Made by a program: the position numbers and the translations under genes. A stretch of 38,549 bases of DNA from Palsa-1188 sp050010575. Lineage in GTDB: Bacteria > Bacillota > DSM-12270 > Thermacetogeniales > Thermacetogeniaceae. Below the pieces are notes generated by a model. It ran no database searches and had not been told where the DNA came from. It was given only the letters and a program-made list of their open reading frames with translations. Shown piece by piece: positions 25,108 to 33,964 of this stretch (its first letter is position 1; the number at the start of each line of letters is the position of its first letter). The DNA is taken from NCBI GenBank assembly GCA_050010575.1, contig JBEKKU010000008.1, forward strand, positions 1-38,549. Reading direction: 5' to 3'.

Positions 25108-25141
25108 GCCCACTCTCCGGTAACGGAGCGTGGGCATTTAT
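25108..25141 (+). terminator. Probable terminator after moeA
   Basis: GCCCAC (25108-25113) and CTCCG (25115-25119) pair with CGGAG (25124-25128) and GTGGGC (25130-25135) around a GTAA loop with one mismatch. A short ATTTA tail follows. It separates the formate dehydrogenase operon from the surface-protein cluster. The next 170 bases are very AT-rich and probably hold the cluster promoter, which I could not place with confidence. Confidence 0.65.
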
Positions 25142-25341
25142 GTATCTGTGGAAAACCAGGAACAACGTCATGGAGTCATTATAAGCAAACAAAAACAAAC
25201 ATAAACGATTATAAATATAAATGAATCATAGTAGACAATAGTTAATATTCAGTTATTTTTGATTTTTTTGTTTTTTAGAGAAGGAGATCTCCAAAGCAGG
25301 TCGAATTTTCCTAAGTGTTTAAAGAAGAATATTGTGACTTC

Positions 25342-25450
25342 TCCGAGTCCTTCTGCCTGTGGCTGACAGCTATGGCTTTGGGACCGATAGGGTGTGGCCG
25401 GAAACAGCCACGCCTCCCGTGCGGAAAGGAGAATGCAAAGGTGGCAGAGC
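25342..25450 (+). promoter_or_regulatory. Moco/Tuco-type riboswitch candidate, copy B
   Basis: Second copy of the element at 19665. P1 is TCTGCC 25352-25357 with GGCAGA 25443-25448. The covarying stem is GTGTGGC 25392-25398 with GCCACGC 25407-25413, enclosing CGGAAACA. The next stem is CTCC 25414-25417 with GGAG 25428-25431 around CGTGCGGAAA. A weaker downstream hairpin, AGCAGC 25448-25453 with GCTGCT 25480-25485 followed by TATATTATT, overlaps the last base of P1 and could be the expression platform. It is the leader of the sulfite-oxidase-fold protein cluster. Confidence 0.65.
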
Positions 25451-25587
25451 AGCTATCTGTGCGCTTATTTCCGCATGGGGCTGCTTATATTATTGCCTTG
25501 AACGAGTTGGAATCCAGAAACGCGGATGGTTTGAGTATTTTGAAAAAGAGTCCAGGACGGCGGAACAAACAGAATGGAAGTGGCTCC

Positions 25588-25749
25588 ATGTTTCGAAGAA
25601 TCAAAGTAACTGCCATGCTAGAAGCAATCACTCTGACGACACTGATGCTGGTAGCGAGCAATATGGCAACTCCACTGCCGGCGTCAGCCTTCGATCAAGC
25701 GGTGAACACATCGACTAATGCTGTCCTAAATCGTTCGATCCTGGAGTGA
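25588..25749 (+). CDS. Possible small exported peptide
   Basis: A 53-residue frame whose first 36 residues look like a signal peptide: MFRRIKVT, a hydrophobic stretch, then PLPASA before FDQ. It ends seven bases before the GTG of the next gene. Only a weak ribosome-binding sequence precedes it and I know no homologue. It may instead be a non-coding part of the riboswitch leader. The open frame continues upstream through the aptamer, so that part is certainly not protein. Confidence 0.35.
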   Translation: MFRRIKVTAMLEAITLTTLMLVASNMATPLPASAFDQAVNTSTNAVLNRSILE

Positions 25750-25756
25750 AGAACCG

Positions 25757-27034
25757 GTGCAGTTAAAAATGTTCAATAAGACAAAAAAGGACGTTGTTCT
25801 GGTGGTGACAGTGGCGATGATATTCGGCCTGCTGTGGACTGCCAAGACGGGCACGGCTAATGCCGACTCCGGCAGCCATGGGCCTCCGGCTGACTCCCTG
25901 ACGCTCAAGGTTGGCTATTTTGGCGGGCCCTACTATACGAAAAAGGTCTACACGCTCACTGATCTGGAAGCAATGCCGCAGGTGGAACAGGCCTACACAT
26001 TTATCGATAACATGCCTGCAGTGGTTATTGATTCGGCCCGGGGGGTTAGACTTTCCGATCTGCTGGCCGATGCCGGGATCGACATTAACTCCATAGAAAT
26101 ATTTTACTTCTACGCTACCGATGTGACACATGGATGGTATGAAGACTTGACCAAGCCCTACCTGCTGGATGAGGCGCGTTACTATTATCCAAATTTGCCG
26201 ACGCATTGGGATTATGATACACAATCATCTGTTACGGGGGCGGTCTATGGAGCGATCCGGGTTGAGCCGATGATCGCCTACTGGGACAACTGGCAGCGAT
26301 ATGTCGCCGCGCCGGATTTTAGCGTTCATGACGCCACGACCAGGTACAGGCTGTTGTTTGGCCAGACCAATACGACATTACATACGGCTACCAGATCTGT
26401 CAAATGGGTACACGAGATCGATGTGCTGCTGGGCGGGTCGCCGCCCGCCGGGGTCACCCTCGACCGGAACACGGCCAATGCCAAAGTCGGCAGCTCATTC
26501 CAACTGACAGCGACTATAGCCCCATACGATGCCACCGACAGGAGTGTGACCTGGAGTTCCAGCGACACCGGGGTGGCCACGGTCGACGGCAACGGGCTGG
26601 TGACAGTAGTCGGCCCGGGTACGGCCACCATCACGGTGAGGACGATAGTCGGCAACAAGACGGCCGTCTGTATCGTCAATGGGCCGATCCAGGGAGGCGG
26701 CAGCACGACCGTCAGCTCCGGTCCTCAAAAAAATGGCGCTCAGGGTGCTCCTGCTGGACCGCAATTGCCAGCCAGTGATCAACAGTTCCTGGTAAAAAGA
26801 AATGTCGCGACTACTAATGCGACAACTACAAATTCGATAACCGCCAATGCATCCTCCGGGCAATCAACCAATCAGCCCTGGCGTGTCTACGAGATGTCGG
26901 CCGATGCTGTACCCTTGCTCATGCAGAAGGAAGAAAGCGGCCCGAAGGTTTATACGGCAACCATACTGCTGATCCTGTTCCTCGCCGGGTCGGTCGGAAG
27001 ATTTACGGACTACGCAAAGGAGGTCAAAAGGTGA
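25757..27034 (+). CDS. Exported sulfite-oxidase-fold-like/BIG2 protein with C-terminal membrane anchor
   Basis: A 425-residue protein of unknown function. A signal peptide (cleavage near ANA, residue 35) is followed by a domain, residues 42-225, resembling the sulfite-oxidase molybdopterin-binding fold (Oxidored_molyb): LTDLEAMP, then RGVRLSDLLADAGID, then KWVHEIDVLLG. No obvious catalytic Cys is seen. A BIG2 Ig-like domain occupies 232-312 (VTLDRNTANAKVGSSFQLTATI to VTVVGPGTATITV), then a Ser/Thr/Asn-rich linker. A transmembrane helix at about 396-414 ends in the basic tail DYAKEVKR. The GTG start is supported by the MQL N-terminus shared with two paralogues. The stop overlaps the ExbB-like gene by four bases, so the two products probably act together. 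Confidence 0.78.
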   Translation: MQLKMFNKTKKDVVLVVTVAMIFGLLWTAKTGTANADSGSHGPPADSLTLKVGYFGGPYYTKKVYTLTDLEAMPQVEQAYTFIDNMPAVVIDSARGVRLSDLLADAGIDINSIEIFYFYATDVTHGWYEDLTKPYLLDEARYYYPNLPTHWDYDTQSSVTGAVYGAIRVEPMIAYWDNWQRYVAAPDFSVHDATTRYRLLFGQTNTTLHTATRSVKWVHEIDVLLGGSPPAGVTLDRNTANAKVGSSFQLTATIAPYDATDRSVTWSSSDTGVATVDGNGLVTVVGPGTATITVRTIVGNKTAVCIVNGPIQGGGSTTVSSGPQKNGAQGAPAGPQLPASDQQFLVKRNVATTNATTTNSITANASSGQSTNQPWRVYEMSADAVPLLMQKEESGPKVYTATILLILFLAGSVGRFTDYAKEVKR

Positions 27035-27771
27035 CGGTTTACATGCTGACGCCGCTCAAGGATGCGATCCATGCTATTTCATCCTGTTTATTGGTTCCTA
27101 CAGTTGTTATCCTGCTCTTATTCGTGGCCGTAACGGTGGCCGAACTGGGCGGCCTGCTGGTAGAGGTTCTCACAGAGCGCTGCCGGGCGAGGATCAATGT
27201 GCCGGAACTGCTGGATAACTTTCAGGGTAAGGATGCCGGGCAGATCATGGCGGCGATCGAAAACGGGTGCCTACTGCGCCACCAGAGCGAGGCTCTAAGC
27301 GAACTCGCCAGGCATAGCCATCTACCTGCCGCCTCACTGCAGGCCCTGGCCCGCCGGCTGCTGACGGGAGAAGAATTGCACTACGCAAAGATCACCGCGC
27401 CCACCGACCTGATGGCGCGCCTGGGGCCGATGTTCGGCCTAATGGCCACCCTGATCCCACTGGGGCCTGGGCTGATCGCCCTTGGTCAGGGTGATACCAA
27501 GACCCTGTCGGATTCGCTGCTTACCGCCTTCGACGCCACAGTGACCGGTCTGGCTGCTGCCGGCGTTGCCTTTGCCATATCCCGGCTGCGGAAGCGATGG
27601 TATGAGGATTATCTGAGCAGCCTGGAGGCCTTGCTGGAAGGACTGCTGGATGTATTTGACGGTGGACGGGTGATTGGGGGGGCAAAAGCGGCAGACGGGG
27701 CTATTTTTTCGGAGGAGGGGGTGTTTGCCGGTGCGCGGGGGATTGCGAAGCAGGAGGCAGAGAGAGTTTGA
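27031..27771 (+). CDS. MotA/TolQ/ExbB-family proton channel protein
   Basis: Predicted inner-membrane channel subunit of 246 residues that couples proton flow to work elsewhere in the envelope. Three hydrophobic segments are visible near residues 18-40, 130-155 and 165-190. The stretch RLGPMFGLMATLIPLGPGL and LLTAFDATVTGLAAAGVAFAISRLR matches the conserved TolQ/ExbB/MotA core. The GTG start overlaps the preceding stop (GTGA). The DUF2149 gene overlaps its 3' end, making an ExbB-ExbD-like pair. No TonB or outer-membrane receptor is seen in the window, so the partner is probably one of the neighbouring exported proteins. Confidence 0.88.
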   Translation: MTVYMLTPLKDAIHAISSCLLVPTVVILLLFVAVTVAELGGLLVEVLTERCRARINVPELLDNFQGKDAGQIMAAIENGCLLRHQSEALSELARHSHLPAASLQALARRLLTGEELHYAKITAPTDLMARLGPMFGLMATLIPLGPGLIALGQGDTKTLSDSLLTAFDATVTGLAAAGVAFAISRLRKRWYEDYLSSLEALLEGLLDVFDGGRVIGGAKAADGAIFSEEGVFAGARGIAKQEAERV

Positions 27772-28063
27772 AGAGGATAACCCGCTCGAGGGCGCCATCA
27801 ATATTATTGACGCCATGCTGGTATTTGCCTGCGGGCTGATGCTTTCCCTGGTCATTCACTGGAACGTCGACCTGGGAGGAGAACATGGCGGGGCCGCGGC
27901 GGGAGAGCGTCTCGACCTGACCCAGGGGCAGAACGTGTCGCAAACCCCGGAAATACGCCACAATCTGATCGAGACCCAGGGGCAGGGCAATCTCTACCAG
28001 AAGATGGGCACGGTCTACAGGGACCCCGCAACGGGGAAGCTGTTCATGCTCACCAACCAGTGA
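27731..28063 (+). CDS. DUF2149 protein, ExbD-like
   Basis: A protein of about 110 residues with a charged N-terminus, one transmembrane helix (INIIDAMLVFACGLMLSLVI near residues 22-41) and an extracytoplasmic tail, the topology of ExbD/TolR. DNPLEGAINIIDAML is the segment by which I assign DUF2149; such proteins occur next to ExbB-like genes in methanogens and clostridia. The start is inferred: GTG 27731 or TTG 27725, with GGAGGAGGGG at 27711-27720. It overlaps the ExbB-like gene by about 41 bases. The tail (YQKMGTVYRDPATGKLFML) might contact peptidoglycan or a partner protein. Confidence 0.8.
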   Translation: MRGGLRSRRQREFEEDNPLEGAINIIDAMLVFACGLMLSLVIHWNVDLGGEHGGAAAGERLDLTQGQNVSQTPEIRHNLIETQGQGNLYQKMGTVYRDPATGKLFMLTNQ

Positions 28064-28189
28064 TCCATGGCCTACGCTTGTTGACGAATATATGAACGGC
28101 GGCCGAGGATAGTCTAGAGTCCGGAGTTGCCGGGTATGCCCGATCGATATTAAGATCTGGGATCAATTTAACACTATGGGGGAAGAGAG

Positions 28190-30370
28190 ATGCAATTTAA
28201 GGGATCGGCGTTCAAGGCGGGATGGCGGAATTTTGTTACCTGTTTGATGGCGGTGCTGACGCTCGGCCTGTTATGGTCGGCGCTGCCGGGAGCAGCCAGC
28301 GCCGACAGTAACACTACAAGCTATCCGGCGCCGCAATTCGAGGTCAGAGCCGGCTACAGTGGGGGGAACTATACCTCAGTGAAAACCTTCCAGCGCAGCG
28401 ACCTGGAGGCGCTGGCCAATGTGCAACAGGCCTACACGCTCATCGACAACATGCCCTGCACGGTGATCGATTCGGTGGGCGAGGGGGTCAGACTGACCGA
28501 CATTCTGCAAGCCTGCAATATCGATGTCAGCAAAGTAAACAGTTTCCGGTTTTATACGACCGACATACCTGAATCTGCAAACCAGCCTTATGAGACCTTG
28601 CCCAAGTCGTACCTGCTGGACACGCCACGCTACTACTTTCCCAACATCGCGGACAGCTGGACGACGGTCGACCAGAGCGGCACCGACCCGATCAATGGTT
28701 ATCCGTATGACAAACAGATCAGTTTTCCCGACGCCGTGGACGCCGCCGCCTATGCAGTCCAGGTGCCGACGGTCATTGCGATCACGGACAACTGGCAGCG
28801 CGAATTCAGCGGCAACCCTCTCCAGCCTGATTTTACCACCCAGGACGACTCGGTCAGATTCAGGCTGGTGTTCGGCAAGACCAACGATCTGGCCTCCGGC
28901 CCGGAGCATACTGCTTCCAAATCCGCCAGATGGGTTTACCAGATGGACGTCGTGCTGAACGGAACGGCGGTCAACAAAGTCTCCCTCAACGAGACCGTCG
29001 CTAACATTGCCGTCGGCGAAAGCATGCAACTGAAGGTTACTGTCGATCCGTCCAATGCCACCGACCAGAGGGTGGCCTGGAGTTCAGACAAACCCAGCGT
29101 GGCCACGGTCGATGCTACCGGCAAGGTGACGGGATTGGCCGCAGGCACCGCCAAAATCAACGCGACCACGAAGATCGGTGGCGTTCAGGATACCTGTGTG
29201 GTGACCGTAGGATCAGGAGGGGGGTCAGGAGGAGGCGGGTCGTCTGGAGTGGCGGTGACCGGAGTCTCTCTCAACAAGGCCACCGCCAACATCGCCATCG
29301 GCGGCGACGATCAGCTGACGGTTACTGTCGATCCGTCCAATGCCACCGACCAGAGGGTGGCCTGGAGTTCAGACAAACCCAGTGTGGCCACGGTGGATGC
29401 CACCGGCAAAGTGACTGGATTGGCCATGGGCACCGCTAAAATCACCGCGACCACGGAGAGCGGTGGTTTTCAGGCTACCTGCGTGGTGACCGTCAGTGTC
29501 GCGCCTGCCGTCGTCGGCACGGCGGCGCTGACCGCTCCGGCAGCAGGCCAGGCCTATCATCCGGGGGACAAGGTGACGATCAGTGGAACAGCTCACAACC
29601 TGTCAGCGCTGACCATCACCGTCAACGACCCCGGCGGCAAGACTGTCTACGCCGCCAGCGCTCTCGATGCCAGCAGCGGCAGTTTCACCACCGGCTTCAC
29701 CCTGGCCGGCGATGCCGCAGCCGGCCGTTACTCCATCGACATCACCGGCACGGGGCTGATCAGCGCCCAGACAGGAACTTTCGTGGTCACCACCGGTGTC
29801 TCCAGCGGGGACTTCGGAGATATCCAGAATCACTGGGCGCAGAAACAGATCGCTGACCTGGTGGACAGGGGGGTGCTCAAGGGTGTGAACGAGAGCGAGT
29901 TCATGCCGGATGCCAACGTCACCCGCGCCCAGTTCACGACCATGCTAGCCGGGATCCTCGATCTCGGGTCACAGCAAGAGGCAAACCTGGCCTTCACCGA
30001 CATTCCGGTTGGCGCCTGGTACCGAGACAACGTGAGCGCTGCTGTATATGCCGGATTGATCAGCGGCTACGGCAGCGGCCTATTCGGGCCGGACGACCTG
30101 ATTACCAGGCAGCAGATGGCTTCTATGGTTGTCCGGGCATTGCTGACGCGGCAAAAAGCGACCAGGCCGAATGAATCGGAGACAGCGGCGATCCTGGCCA
30201 GATTCCGGGACCAGAGCTCCATCTCCGACTGGGCCAGGTCAGAGGTTGCCCTGGCGGTACAGCAAGGGATCGTCCACGGGATGACCAGCGATACTTTCGC
30301 CCCGCAGGCCAAGGCCACCCGCGCCGAAGCGGCGGTGATAATCTGGGGGCTGGCCGCCCAACTGCAGTAA
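28190..30370 (+). CDS. S-layer-anchored sulfite-oxidase-fold-like/BIG2/SLH surface protein
   Basis: A 726-residue exported protein of unknown function. Signal peptide to about residue 38 (AASADS). A sulfite-oxidase-fold-like domain lies near 45-262 (SDLEALANVQQAYTLIDNMP, GVRLTDILQACNID, ARWVYQMDVVL). Two BIG2 domains near 264-342 and 357-437 are nearly identical in DNA, 285 bases apart. A beta-sandwich repeat near 445-540 (APAAGQAYHPGDKVTISGTAHNL) is of the type tripled in the 33965 gene. Three SLH domains end the protein (GDFGDIQNHWAQKQI, FTDIPVGAWYRDNV, SDWARSEVALAVQQGI), so it should bind secondary wall polymer. The ATG follows GGGGGAAGAG. Confidence 0.85.
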   Translation: MQFKGSAFKAGWRNFVTCLMAVLTLGLLWSALPGAASADSNTTSYPAPQFEVRAGYSGGNYTSVKTFQRSDLEALANVQQAYTLIDNMPCTVIDSVGEGVRLTDILQACNIDVSKVNSFRFYTTDIPESANQPYETLPKSYLLDTPRYYFPNIADSWTTVDQSGTDPINGYPYDKQISFPDAVDAAAYAVQVPTVIAITDNWQREFSGNPLQPDFTTQDDSVRFRLVFGKTNDLASGPEHTASKSARWVYQMDVVLNGTAVNKVSLNETVANIAVGESMQLKVTVDPSNATDQRVAWSSDKPSVATVDATGKVTGLAAGTAKINATTKIGGVQDTCVVTVGSGGGSGGGGSSGVAVTGVSLNKATANIAIGGDDQLTVTVDPSNATDQRVAWSSDKPSVATVDATGKVTGLAMGTAKITATTESGGFQATCVVTVSVAPAVVGTAALTAPAAGQAYHPGDKVTISGTAHNLSALTITVNDPGGKTVYAASALDASSGSFTTGFTLAGDAAAGRYSIDITGTGLISAQTGTFVVTTGVSSGDFGDIQNHWAQKQIADLVDRGVLKGVNESEFMPDANVTRAQFTTMLAGILDLGSQQEANLAFTDIPVGAWYRDNVSAAVYAGLISGYGSGLFGPDDLITRQQMASMVVRALLTRQKATRPNESETAAILARFRDQSSISDWARSEVALAVQQGIVHGMTSDTFAPQAKATRAEAAVIIWGLAAQLQ

Positions 30371-30611
30371 GCAAGACACCCAAAGTGATTGACCGGGCGA
30401 GTTGCGCCCGTACCAAGTGGTTTGATGTTCTCTGGCGTCTTCCCGGTCGTTTTGCCTGTAGGCAAATGCATGAATCTGCAAATGATGGTGAAAGAGGATG
30501 GAGTACCAGTTGTTTTCGTAACGCTGGATGCACCGGTCGCGTGATCAACAGCGTGCTCGGGCTACAGGTGTTGCCATGCGGCTGGGCCGGTTGGCGCAGG
30601 AGGGCGGTCTG

Positions 30612-31151
30612 GTGAGCGGCAGGAGCAGGGCTGGAATAAAGAACAATATCCTTCTGATAGCGGGAATTCTGTTGCTGGCCGTTATCATCGCCGTATCGGG
30701 GTACCTGAACTTTCACAAGGCGGTCAACGGCGGCGCCGGGTTGCAGGATGGGAAGATCACCGTCACGGCAGGCGGCGCCACCATCAAGGAGTTGACGCTG
30801 GACGACCTCAAGAGGCTGCCGGCGGCGCACAAAAAGATGACCATCCATTCCTCCCGCGGCACAGCGCAGCACGACTTTAGCGGCACTTCGCTGCTGGGTG
30901 TGTTGAACAGCATCGATCCGGATCTGACCAGGCAATATACCAGGATCGTCAGTAGGGGCGCCGACAACTACACGTCAGTGATCGGAATGCCGGAGGTATT
31001 ATTACCCGATAACGTTTACCTGGTTTACGAAGACTTTGACAAACCCTTGAAAACGGTCCAGGGGAAGGACGGGGCCGTGCAGGTCATCATCTGCAGCGAC
31101 GAGTTCGGGCAGCGCTTTACCAACTGGCTGGTGAGCCTGGAATTACAGTGA
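30612..31151 (+). CDS. Membrane-anchored single-domain sulfite-oxidase-fold-like protein
   Basis: A 179-residue protein with an uncleaved-looking N-terminal helix (ILLIAGILLLAVIIAVSGYL) followed by a single domain. The motifs are ELTLDDLKRLPAA, FSGTSLLGVLNSIDPDL and a closing RFTNWLVSLELQ, in the order seen in Oxidored_molyb domains. No Moco-ligand Cys is evident. The GTG at 30612 follows AGGAGG at 30597-30602. The 241-base gap before it holds two hairpins, CGGGCG/CGCCCG near 30397-30413 and TTTGCC/GGCAAA near 30459-30474, and no gene. Confidence 0.68.
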   Translation: MSGRSRAGIKNNILLIAGILLLAVIIAVSGYLNFHKAVNGGAGLQDGKITVTAGGATIKELTLDDLKRLPAAHKKMTIHSSRGTAQHDFSGTSLLGVLNSIDPDLTRQYTRIVSRGADNYTSVIGMPEVLLPDNVYLVYEDFDKPLKTVQGKDGAVQVIICSDEFGQRFTNWLVSLELQ

Positions 31152-31170
31152 TGGAGAGGATTGACTCAGA

Positions 31171-32298
31171 ATGAAAGCTGGCGGCAAAAAACTGGCGTTG
31201 TTTCTGGTGGCCTCGCTCGTCATCCTGGCTGCGGCAGGGGCGGCCCTGGCAATTTACAGGCAAAAAGTGGTGGCGACTGCCGCGGCAAGTGCCAGCCCGG
31301 ACGATGCCCAGCAGATTCTCGTTCATGGCCTGCAGGATGGCGACTGGGAGATCACCCTGGGCGACCTGAAAAAGTTGCCGGCGGTCACCCGGCATGCCGA
31401 AGCGACGCGGTCTAACGGCGAGGAGATCCGGGTCGATGCCACCGGCCCCCTGCTCGACACCCTGCTGAAGAAGTATGGAAAGTCTCAGCAGGAGTTTGAC
31501 CGTGTCCGGTTCACCGCCAGAGACAATTATTCGATAGCGGTGCCTGCAGATATCTTGAAGAGCCGTTCGATCATCCTGTCCTACATCAATGACGGCAAGC
31601 CACTGGAGGCTGACTGGCAGCCGATCAGGGTGGTTATTCCGGGGGAGCGGGCGATGTATTGGGTCAAGGATATGATTCGCATCGACTTGGAAACGGGCGC
31701 CGACAGGATGCCCACCAGGAAACTTGTCTTTCTGGATGCGGCCTCCCAGAACCTGCCGCAGGAAGATTACCAGTATTATGACAGCACCGACAGGGCGATC
31801 AAAACCAAGGATCTACTCGTAAAATACGGTGATGGGGGCTCTGCGCAGAATGTCTTCATCAAAGCCGGAGATGGTTTGGAGAAGAACGAGACCGGCGCCA
31901 ACTTCATGAGCGCCTACATCAAGATCACCGGCCAGGATGCGCCAAAGTTTCTGGCGCCCAGCCTGCCTGAGGGGATGCAGATCCGGGATCTGCTCGTCGT
32001 CAACTATAGCGCAACGGCATTCTTCGATTATGCGGAAGGAATGCGAGTATTACCCAGGCAGACGGCTGGCGGCAGAACCGGGATCGCCCTGTCGGAGATC
32101 TGCAAGCAAACCGGGCTGATCGGCGCCAACGATTACATGTTCACCAGGTCTGACGGCAGGAGCGTCCTGGTGGCCACTACCGATCTCGGGAATGGGCTGG
32201 TATATAAAGACGCCAACGGCGCCCTGGCTTTTACCAGCTCGGGAGCATCCGGCCCTATCGATGTGGATGACCTGCTCTCGATCGAGCCTGTGACTTGA
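31171..32298 (+). CDS. Membrane-anchored protein with two sulfite-oxidase-fold-like domains
   Basis: A 375-residue protein: N-terminal membrane helix (LALFLVASLVILAAAGAALAIY), then two related domains near residues 45-180 and 240-375. The first has ITLGDLKKLPAV, TGPLLDTLLKKYG and the strong family-like closing segment QPIRVVIPGERAMYWVKDMI, which resembles the end of sulfite-oxidase molybdopterin domains. The second has GIALSEICKQTGLIGANDY and IDVDDLLSIEPV. No conserved catalytic Cys is visible in either. The ATG lies 19 bases after the preceding stop. It is this protein that most clearly links the whole cluster to the fold. Confidence 0.75.
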   Translation: MKAGGKKLALFLVASLVILAAAGAALAIYRQKVVATAAASASPDDAQQILVHGLQDGDWEITLGDLKKLPAVTRHAEATRSNGEEIRVDATGPLLDTLLKKYGKSQQEFDRVRFTARDNYSIAVPADILKSRSIILSYINDGKPLEADWQPIRVVIPGERAMYWVKDMIRIDLETGADRMPTRKLVFLDAASQNLPQEDYQYYDSTDRAIKTKDLLVKYGDGGSAQNVFIKAGDGLEKNETGANFMSAYIKITGQDAPKFLAPSLPEGMQIRDLLVVNYSATAFFDYAEGMRVLPRQTAGGRTGIALSEICKQTGLIGANDYMFTRSDGRSVLVATTDLGNGLVYKDANGALAFTSSGASGPIDVDDLLSIEPVT

Positions 32299-32378
32299 AC
32301 AGTCCCCAGAGGGATGCTGTGGCGCTATGGCCAGACGGTTCGGTGATGCGATGAAAAAACAGGAGGAAGCACAAAGCG

Positions 32379-33863
32379 GTGGAGAAGAGAGCCTGGTTGT
32401 TGGCAAGCTGTCTGGGCCTGGCGGGATTGGCGATCGGCGGCCTGGCGGTTGGTGCGTATATGCTGCAGCAGCCGGTCTATATACCGCCGCTGAAAGTGGT
32501 GGGTGATGTCCGGCACTGTCTGACAATCAAGAGTCTCGACCAGATAGGCCCTATCGACAGGATCGCCTTTCAGGGAACCAGCTATCGGGCCGCCCGGTTG
32601 GCGGACTTGATCAGGGCGGCAGGGCCGGTGGGAGCAGCGCAGCGGTTGTACCTGGTCGGCAGCGACGGATTCACTGCGGCCATCGGGGCCGGCAGCATCG
32701 CTGATTGTCACATCGCTTATACCGCCAGCAATGGCTGGGAGGCGGTCAATCTCGATCATCCGATCAACAGCAATGCCAAATCGATTGCTGAGATCGTTGT
32801 CGTAGCGGGTGGCAGCGACAAGGATTTCGGACTCGGCATCATCGGCCCGGCTGCCGATCTGGCCAGGGTCACACCCGGGCAGATGCTCACCCATAATTTG
32901 CAGGAATACTTCTACCATGAAGGGGATGCTTCGGTGCAAAACGGAGGCGAAACCTACGAGTCCAGTGTCTATACCATACGGCGGGTGTTCAGGCTGAATG
33001 ATCTGATCCCGGCAGGCGAGGGGAACCCGATCCTGGTGGTGAGCGCGGATGGCGCCTGGCAGCTGGTGGACAACCACGGTTATTTCGAGGTGAAAGAGAA
33101 TTACATCGACTATCTGCTTCCAGATGAGCGTGTTACGGTGCCGAGGGTGAGGGGGGTCATCGTCGATCCTCCCGCCGCCAGCATCATGAATACCTACTTC
33201 GATGCGCAACATTATTTAGAGAATGGCGAGCAGGTGCTGGTGATGATTCTGGATGGCCTCACCTATCGCCAATATGCTTATGCCGTTGCTAACGGGGATG
33301 CGCCCTTCTTGAAACGGGCCGGGACGGCTGTGAAGGCGCTTGGCGTCTACCCGGTGGCGGCCAATGTGGGATTTGCCGCCATGATCACCGGCAAGCCGCC
33401 TGCGGAGAACGGCATTGCCACCGCAGATGACCGGCAGTTGCATGCACCATCGATTTTTGCCGAGGCGCTGGCAATGAAAAAAAGAGCGCTGCTCCTGGAT
33501 GCAGATCGAAACCCAATCAACACCGAAGTGCAGCCAAGCATAACCACCGGTAGGAATGCAAGCGAAACGTCTGACGATGAACTGGAGGCGATGGCGCTCG
33601 GAAATCTTGACAAGGGATACGATCTGATCGTGGTCCGCTTTCACAGCATCGCTGACAGCAGGGAGCGCTACGGCCCATTGGCCGATCAGGCCATGGGCTC
33701 GATCAGGGAGATCGACAGGTACGTTGAAAGAATGGTGGCCAAGTGGCCGGGCCGGGTGATCATTGCCGCCGACCAAGGATCCTGGTCCGGCAAGTTGGCC
33801 GGCTCACAGGTTGATTTCAGCGGTGACACCATGTTTGTGCCGTACCTGCTGGTCAGTAATTAG
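32379..33863 (+). CDS. Membrane-anchored sulfite-oxidase-fold-like protein fused to an alkaline-phosphatase-superfamily-like domain
   Basis: A 494-residue protein: N-terminal membrane helix (LLASCLGLAGLAIGGLAVGA), then one or two sulfite-oxidase-fold-like domains to about residue 280 (LTIKSLDQIG, ARLADLIRAAGPVG). From about 286 an alkaline-phosphatase/phosphodiesterase-like domain follows: VLVMILDGL, APFLKRAGTAVKALGVYP, AAMITGKPP, VVRFHSIADSRERYGPLADQ, then VIIAADQGSW. The superfamily usually has D-H-G in the last motif and G-H in the D-x-x-G-H-x-x-G-P motif. Here the histidines are replaced (DQG; DSRERYGP), so metal binding and catalysis are doubtful. The GTG start has CAGGAGG at 32358-32364. 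Confidence 0.7.
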   Translation: MEKRAWLLASCLGLAGLAIGGLAVGAYMLQQPVYIPPLKVVGDVRHCLTIKSLDQIGPIDRIAFQGTSYRAARLADLIRAAGPVGAAQRLYLVGSDGFTAAIGAGSIADCHIAYTASNGWEAVNLDHPINSNAKSIAEIVVVAGGSDKDFGLGIIGPAADLARVTPGQMLTHNLQEYFYHEGDASVQNGGETYESSVYTIRRVFRLNDLIPAGEGNPILVVSADGAWQLVDNHGYFEVKENYIDYLLPDERVTVPRVRGVIVDPPAASIMNTYFDAQHYLENGEQVLVMILDGLTYRQYAYAVANGDAPFLKRAGTAVKALGVYPVAANVGFAAMITGKPPAENGIATADDRQLHAPSIFAEALAMKKRALLLDADRNPINTEVQPSITTGRNASETSDDELEAMALGNLDKGYDLIVVRFHSIADSRERYGPLADQAMGSIREIDRYVERMVAKWPGRVIIAADQGSWSGKLAGSQVDFSGDTMFVPYLLVSN

Positions 33864-33964
33864 CTATCCTCTAGAATGCCTGCTTCAGCGGTCGGATTGA
33901 TGATTTACCGGGCAATGCAGCGATTACTGGGATGACAGCCTGAATTCATGAGGGGGGAGGGAGT

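Noticed and set aside
25315..25587. Coding frame across riboswitch candidate B
   Set aside because: The region is explained by the conserved RNA. Only the last part (from 25588) has any coding character.
30371..30611. Coding frames between the SLH protein and the 30612 gene
   Set aside because: The frames have no ribosome-binding sites or family-like features; the region shows only small hairpins.
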